Assembly: GCA_023667385.1 (NCBI GenBank)
Contig: JAMPAE010000059.1
Coordinates: 1 to 8,171 of the forward strand
Direction of reading: 5' to 3'
Source: Ruminococcus sp.
GTDB lineage: Bacteria; Bacillota; Clostridia; Oscillospirales; Acutalibacteraceae
DNA length: 8,171 nt
Shown one piece after another: positions 7,402 to 8,171 of the stretch. Positions within the stretch are counted from its first letter, which is position 1. Each line of letters opens with the position of its first letter. A model generated the notes under the pieces. That model searched no databases, was not told where the DNA came from, and saw only the letters and a program-made list of their open reading frames with translations. The position numbers and the translations under genes were made by a program.

Positions 7402-7803
7402 TTAAATCACTTCCTCATCGTTAAATTCATCATCGGAAATGCTGCCGCACATCACTTTGGCAACAACATTGATTCTGGCAACTGCATCGTTGATTTCACG
7501 TGAAAGAATTGTGCTGCGGTTCACGTCGTTGATTACCTCAGTCAGCGCCTTGATTTCCTCAAGACCGTCCCTCATTTCGTCAAAGCGTTTTTTCAGTCCA
7601 AGATGCTCTTCAAAGCTGAGCAACTGAGCTTCCGCACGCTTAATTGCGTCACGCACGCCCTGACGGGTAATCCCCTCATTTTCTGCAATTTCCGCCAGTG
7701 AGAGGTCATCGTTATAATAATAGCCGATAAAATCCTGCTGCTTTTCTGTGAGCATATCACCGTAAATATCAAAAAGCATAATAACATCAAGATTCTTTGC
7801 CAT
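7402..7803 (-). CDS. ylxM: YlxM/p13-like putative DNA-binding protein of the SRP operon
   Basis: A 133-residue protein of the UPF0122/YlxM family, nearly always encoded just before ffh in Firmicutes. Residues ~18-63 form a sigma-70 region-4-like helix-turn-helix (LTEKQQDFIGYYYNDDLSLAEIA... then ITRQGVRDAIKRAEAQL by position 46-62). The second half (70-118) is rich in charge and heptad-like hydrophobics, probably a long helix or coiled coil. In streptococci the homologue binds SRP components and modulates SRP function; that is family knowledge. The ATG at 7803 was chosen because it has GGAGGGG (7810-7816) in front and begins MAKNLDVIMLFDIYG, the family start. A longer in-frame reading back to 7911 covers the promoter itself and cannot be translated from it. 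The stop TAA abuts the ffh TTG with no gap. Confidence 0.93.
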   Translation of the reverse strand: MAKNLDVIMLFDIYGDMLTEKQQDFIGYYYNDDLSLAEIAENEGITRQGVRDAIKRAEAQLLSFEEHLGLKKRFDEMRDGLEEIKALTEVINDVNRSTILSREINDAVARINVVAKVMCGSISDDEFNDEEVI

Positions 7804-7825
7804 TATCTTCCCCTCCAAACGCATG

Positions 7826-7849
7826 GTGTAAAGACTTTTTGCTTTACAC
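7826..7849 (-). promoter_or_regulatory. Perfect palindrome at the 5' end of the ylxM-ffh transcript
   Basis: GTGTAAAG and CTTTACAC (eight bases each) flank an eight-base spacer. The repeat begins ten bases after the -10 box, so it occupies about the first 25 bases of the leader and could be either an operator in DNA or a 5' hairpin in RNA. The half-site GTAAAGAC (7828-7835) recurs in direct orientation inside the promoter spacer at 7867-7874. I do not recognise a known regulator for it. Confidence 0.55.
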
Positions 7850-7858
7850 AGCTTTGAC

Positions 7859-7887
7859 ATTATACCGTAAAGACGAACACTTGTCAA
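7859..7887 (-). promoter_or_regulatory. Consensus sigma-A promoter of ylxM-ffh-rpsP-khpA
   Basis: On the minus strand TTGACA (7882-7887) and TATAAT (7859-7864) are both perfect hexamers with an optimal 17-base spacer. Transcription should start near 7852, leaving a leader of about 50 bases before the ylxM ATG at 7803. This fits a strongly expressed housekeeping operon and rules out the longer ylxM reading frame. Confidence 0.92.
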
Positions 7888-7914
7888 GGCTTTTTTCAAT
7901 TTTTTCTTCAAAAT

Positions 7915-7955
7915 ATACGGACAAAGTTTTCATTTGCCGAAAGCTTTGCCCGCAT
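7915..7955 (-). terminator. Stem-loop after the solute-binding protein gene, possible terminator
   Basis: ATGCGGGCAAAG (7944-7955) can pair with CTTTGTCCGTAT (7915-7926) on the minus strand: 12 pairs, two of them G-U, with a 17-base loop. It lies 40 bases beyond the stop of the solute-binding protein and 27 bases upstream of the ylxM -35 box. Only a weak ATTTT follows, so termination is plausible but not certain; the large loop and poor T-tract argue for caution. Confidence 0.45.
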
Positions 7956-7995
7956 GATATTAAATAATTGCCAGTTACTCAAAACATATAATTCA

Positions 7996-8171
7996 TTATT
8001 CATGAAATACGCTGTCTTTTCTGCCCTCATCAAGAGCAGCGTTGCAGGAATCGTTCAGCTTTTCGGCACATTCCTGCGGCGTGATGGTCTTGGAAAGCAA
8101 TTCATGAATTTTCGGCCAAAACACGCTGCGAACAGAGGTATCCTTGCCCTGCCAGTTGGGGCTGTTATTCA
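7996..8171 (-). CDS. Extracellular solute-binding protein (family 1, sugar ABC transporter), C-terminal end
   Basis: Only the last 57 codons are in the window; the gene enters from the right edge and ends at TAA (7996-7998). The visible residues begin NSPNWQGKDTSVRSVFWPKI and end ITPQECAEKLNDSCNAAL plus a short DEGRKDSVFHE tail. The closing pattern (FWP..HELL....TPxECAEKLNxxCNAALDEGR) is typical of the C-terminal helix of lipoprotein sugar-binding subunits of carbohydrate ABC importers in Clostridia. The N-terminal signal, lipobox and ligand site are outside the window. It is separated from ylxM by the stem-loop and promoter and is not part of that operon. Confidence 0.75.
   Translation of the reverse strand, partial: NNSPNWQGKDTSVRSVFWPKIHELLSKTITPQECAEKLNDSCNAALDEGRKDSVFHE

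Noticed and set aside
7870..7886. LexA-like (SOS) box near CGAAC in the ylxM promoter spacer
   Set aside because: The second half-site GTTCG is missing at the right spacing.
7804..7911. N-terminal extension of YlxM by 36 residues
   Set aside because: It would overlap the perfect promoter and the leader palindrome, has no good ribosome-binding site, and the family starts at MAKNLDVIML-like sequence with GGAGGGG in front of 7803.

Overview
The window looks like chromosomal DNA of a low-to-moderate G+C Gram-positive anaerobe, most likely an uncultured gut member of the Clostridia (Oscillospirales-like). This is an inference from four things: the ylxM-ffh-rpsP-khpA gene order, strong GGAGG ribosome-binding sites, sigma-A-type promoters with TTGACA/TATAAT hexamers, and a sugar-ABC-transporter solute-binding protein tail of a style common in that group. 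Every gene I can support is on the minus strand, so transcription runs from right to left. No tRNA, rRNA, CRISPR array, insertion sequence or phage gene was seen, and no gap between genes exceeds about 170 bases.

Right edge (about 7915-8171): the last 57 codons of an extracellular solute-binding protein, followed by a long imperfect stem-loop that may end its transcript.

Middle block (5410-7887): a perfect-consensus promoter drives ylxM, ffh, rpsP and khpA. These encode the SRP-associated helix-turn-helix protein, the signal recognition particle GTPase, ribosomal protein S16 and a small KH-domain RNA-binding protein. Spacings are tight: ylxM and ffh abut as TAATTG, and 17 bases separate rpsP and khpA. 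ffh and khpA both use TTG starts. A strong intrinsic terminator sits right after khpA, so the rimM-trmD-rplS genes that often continue this cluster in Firmicutes are not present here. A palindrome and a third copy of its half-site surround the ylxM transcription start, and an AT-rich spacer with competing inverted repeats precedes rpsP.

Left block (1-5376): a second operon with its own promoter. It encodes a 980-residue secreted subtilisin-like protease (S8 family, lactocepin/C5a-peptidase style, with a Fn3-like domain but no visible wall anchor), a GPH-family sodium/proton-sugar symporter-like MFS protein, an ABC ATPase, and the first 66 codons of its membrane partner, which runs off the left edge. 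Gaps are 40 and 18 bases, then a 4-base ATGA overlap, so the genes are probably co-transcribed. The joint role of a secreted protease, a symporter and an ABC exporter is not known from the sequence. It is the part of the window most worth following, although each single family is well known.
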